Shown: positions 63,881 to 64,000 of the stretch, piece after piece
Numbering within the stretch: the stretch's first letter is position 1
Layout: each line of letters starts with the position of its first letter
The notes under the pieces: model-generated
What the model saw: only the letters and a program-made list of their open reading frames with translations
Database searches by the model: none
Told to the model about the DNA's origin: nothing
Source of the DNA: Site-B1 sp963827785
Lineage (GTDB): Bacteria; Bacteroidota; Bacteroidia; Flavobacteriales; Flavobacteriaceae
NCBI GenBank assembly: GCA_963827785.1
Contig: CAWHCT010000038.1
Span: forward strand, 62,001 to 126,000
Direction: 5' to 3'
DNA: 64,000 nt
Program-made: the position numbers and the translations under genes

Positions 63881-64000
63881 ATGGATTATTTTAAAATCGT
63901 ATTACAATTAATAGTTGCATTAAGTCTTTTTAATGTATGGCTTATACAAAATAATAAAACAACACGCTGGAGGGGTGGAAATGCCAAAACAATACTCGAA
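63881..64000 (+). CDS. Membrane protein of unknown function, cut by the window end
   Basis: Forty codons are visible, beginning MDYFKIVLQLIVALSLFNVW, a membrane helix, followed by RWRGGNAKTI. The WRGGNAKT-like turn resembles short DoxX-like flavobacterial membrane proteins. The family call is tentative, since most of the protein lies outside the window. Confidence 0.55.
   Translation, partial: MDYFKIVLQLIVALSLFNVWLIQNNKTTRWRGGNAKTILE

Noticed and set aside
1..64000. CRISPR array, tRNA, rRNA, prophage or transposase genes
   Set aside because: Searched by eye on both strands. No repeat-spacer pattern, no cloverleaf sequence and no integrase or transposase motif was found.

Overview
The window looks like chromosomal DNA of a low-GC member of the Bacteroidota, most likely family Flavobacteriaceae. 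Supporting signs are a type IX secretion (T9SS) C-terminal sorting domain, BshA (bacillithiol synthesis), a MutS2 without Smr domain, a fused 2-oxoacid dehydrogenase E1 alpha/beta gene, lipoproteins with acidic residues just after the lipobox Cys, and several -7 elements of the Bacteroidota type TANNTTTG. I found no rRNA, tRNA, CRISPR array, transposase or prophage gene.

Layout. 1-4.5 kb (minus): a broken guaC, then lptD-ridA. 4.5-10.6 kb (plus): peptidoglycan amidase, MlaD/MCE protein, two Fe-S proteins, an unknown protein and SerB. 10.7-21.0 kb: a hexosamine/envelope-sugar region with a GH3-serine hydrolase fusion, BshA, a second GH3, a GH109-like oxidoreductase, and convergent sugar kinase and nucleotidyltransferase genes. 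21-28.2 kb: an outer-membrane protein, a large FAD/Fe-S dehydrogenase, a lipoprotein, AroC and a dicarboxylate symporter. 28.3-32.5 kb: a tight five-gene cluster (GshB-like ATP-grasp ligase, mercaptopyruvate sulfurtransferase, small helical protein, N-formylglutamate amidohydrolase, HExxxH/QEGLA metallopeptidase) that looks like an uncharacterised peptide or metabolite pathway. 33-37.4 kb: DCC protein, MutS2, Ung, an OB-fold lipoprotein and a small membrane protein. 37.5-41.4 kb: a compact minus-strand operon (solute-binding fold without signal peptide, nucleoside phosphorylase, DUF1835, SUI1/YciH, 2OG-Fe oxygenase). 41.6-47.6 kb: broken E1 alpha-beta gene, a beta-propeller protein and Hsp20. 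47.6-53.5 kb: two tandem 28-residue microproteins, a sterol-desaturase family enzyme and secreted proteins including a five-repeat T9SS cargo. 53.5-58.4 kb: MscS channel, RluE-like enzyme and an organoarsenical-type ars operon. 58.4-64 kb: a frameshifted outer-membrane gene behind a LytTR-like direct repeat, two tandem structured RNA-like elements, a YtfI/YtfJ-like pair, an SLC12-type transporter, a CIA30 protein and a truncated membrane protein.

The most interesting unexplained items are the duplicated microproteins (47662-47893), the duplicated hairpin/terminator elements (59304-59680), the five-gene ligase/hydrolase cluster (28288-32496), and three genes (guaC, E1 alpha-beta, outer-membrane protein) that all carry single-base indels, mostly in short homopolymers. 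The indels point either to uncorrected sequencing errors or to real decay. All functional calls come from reading motifs by eye. No database search was run.
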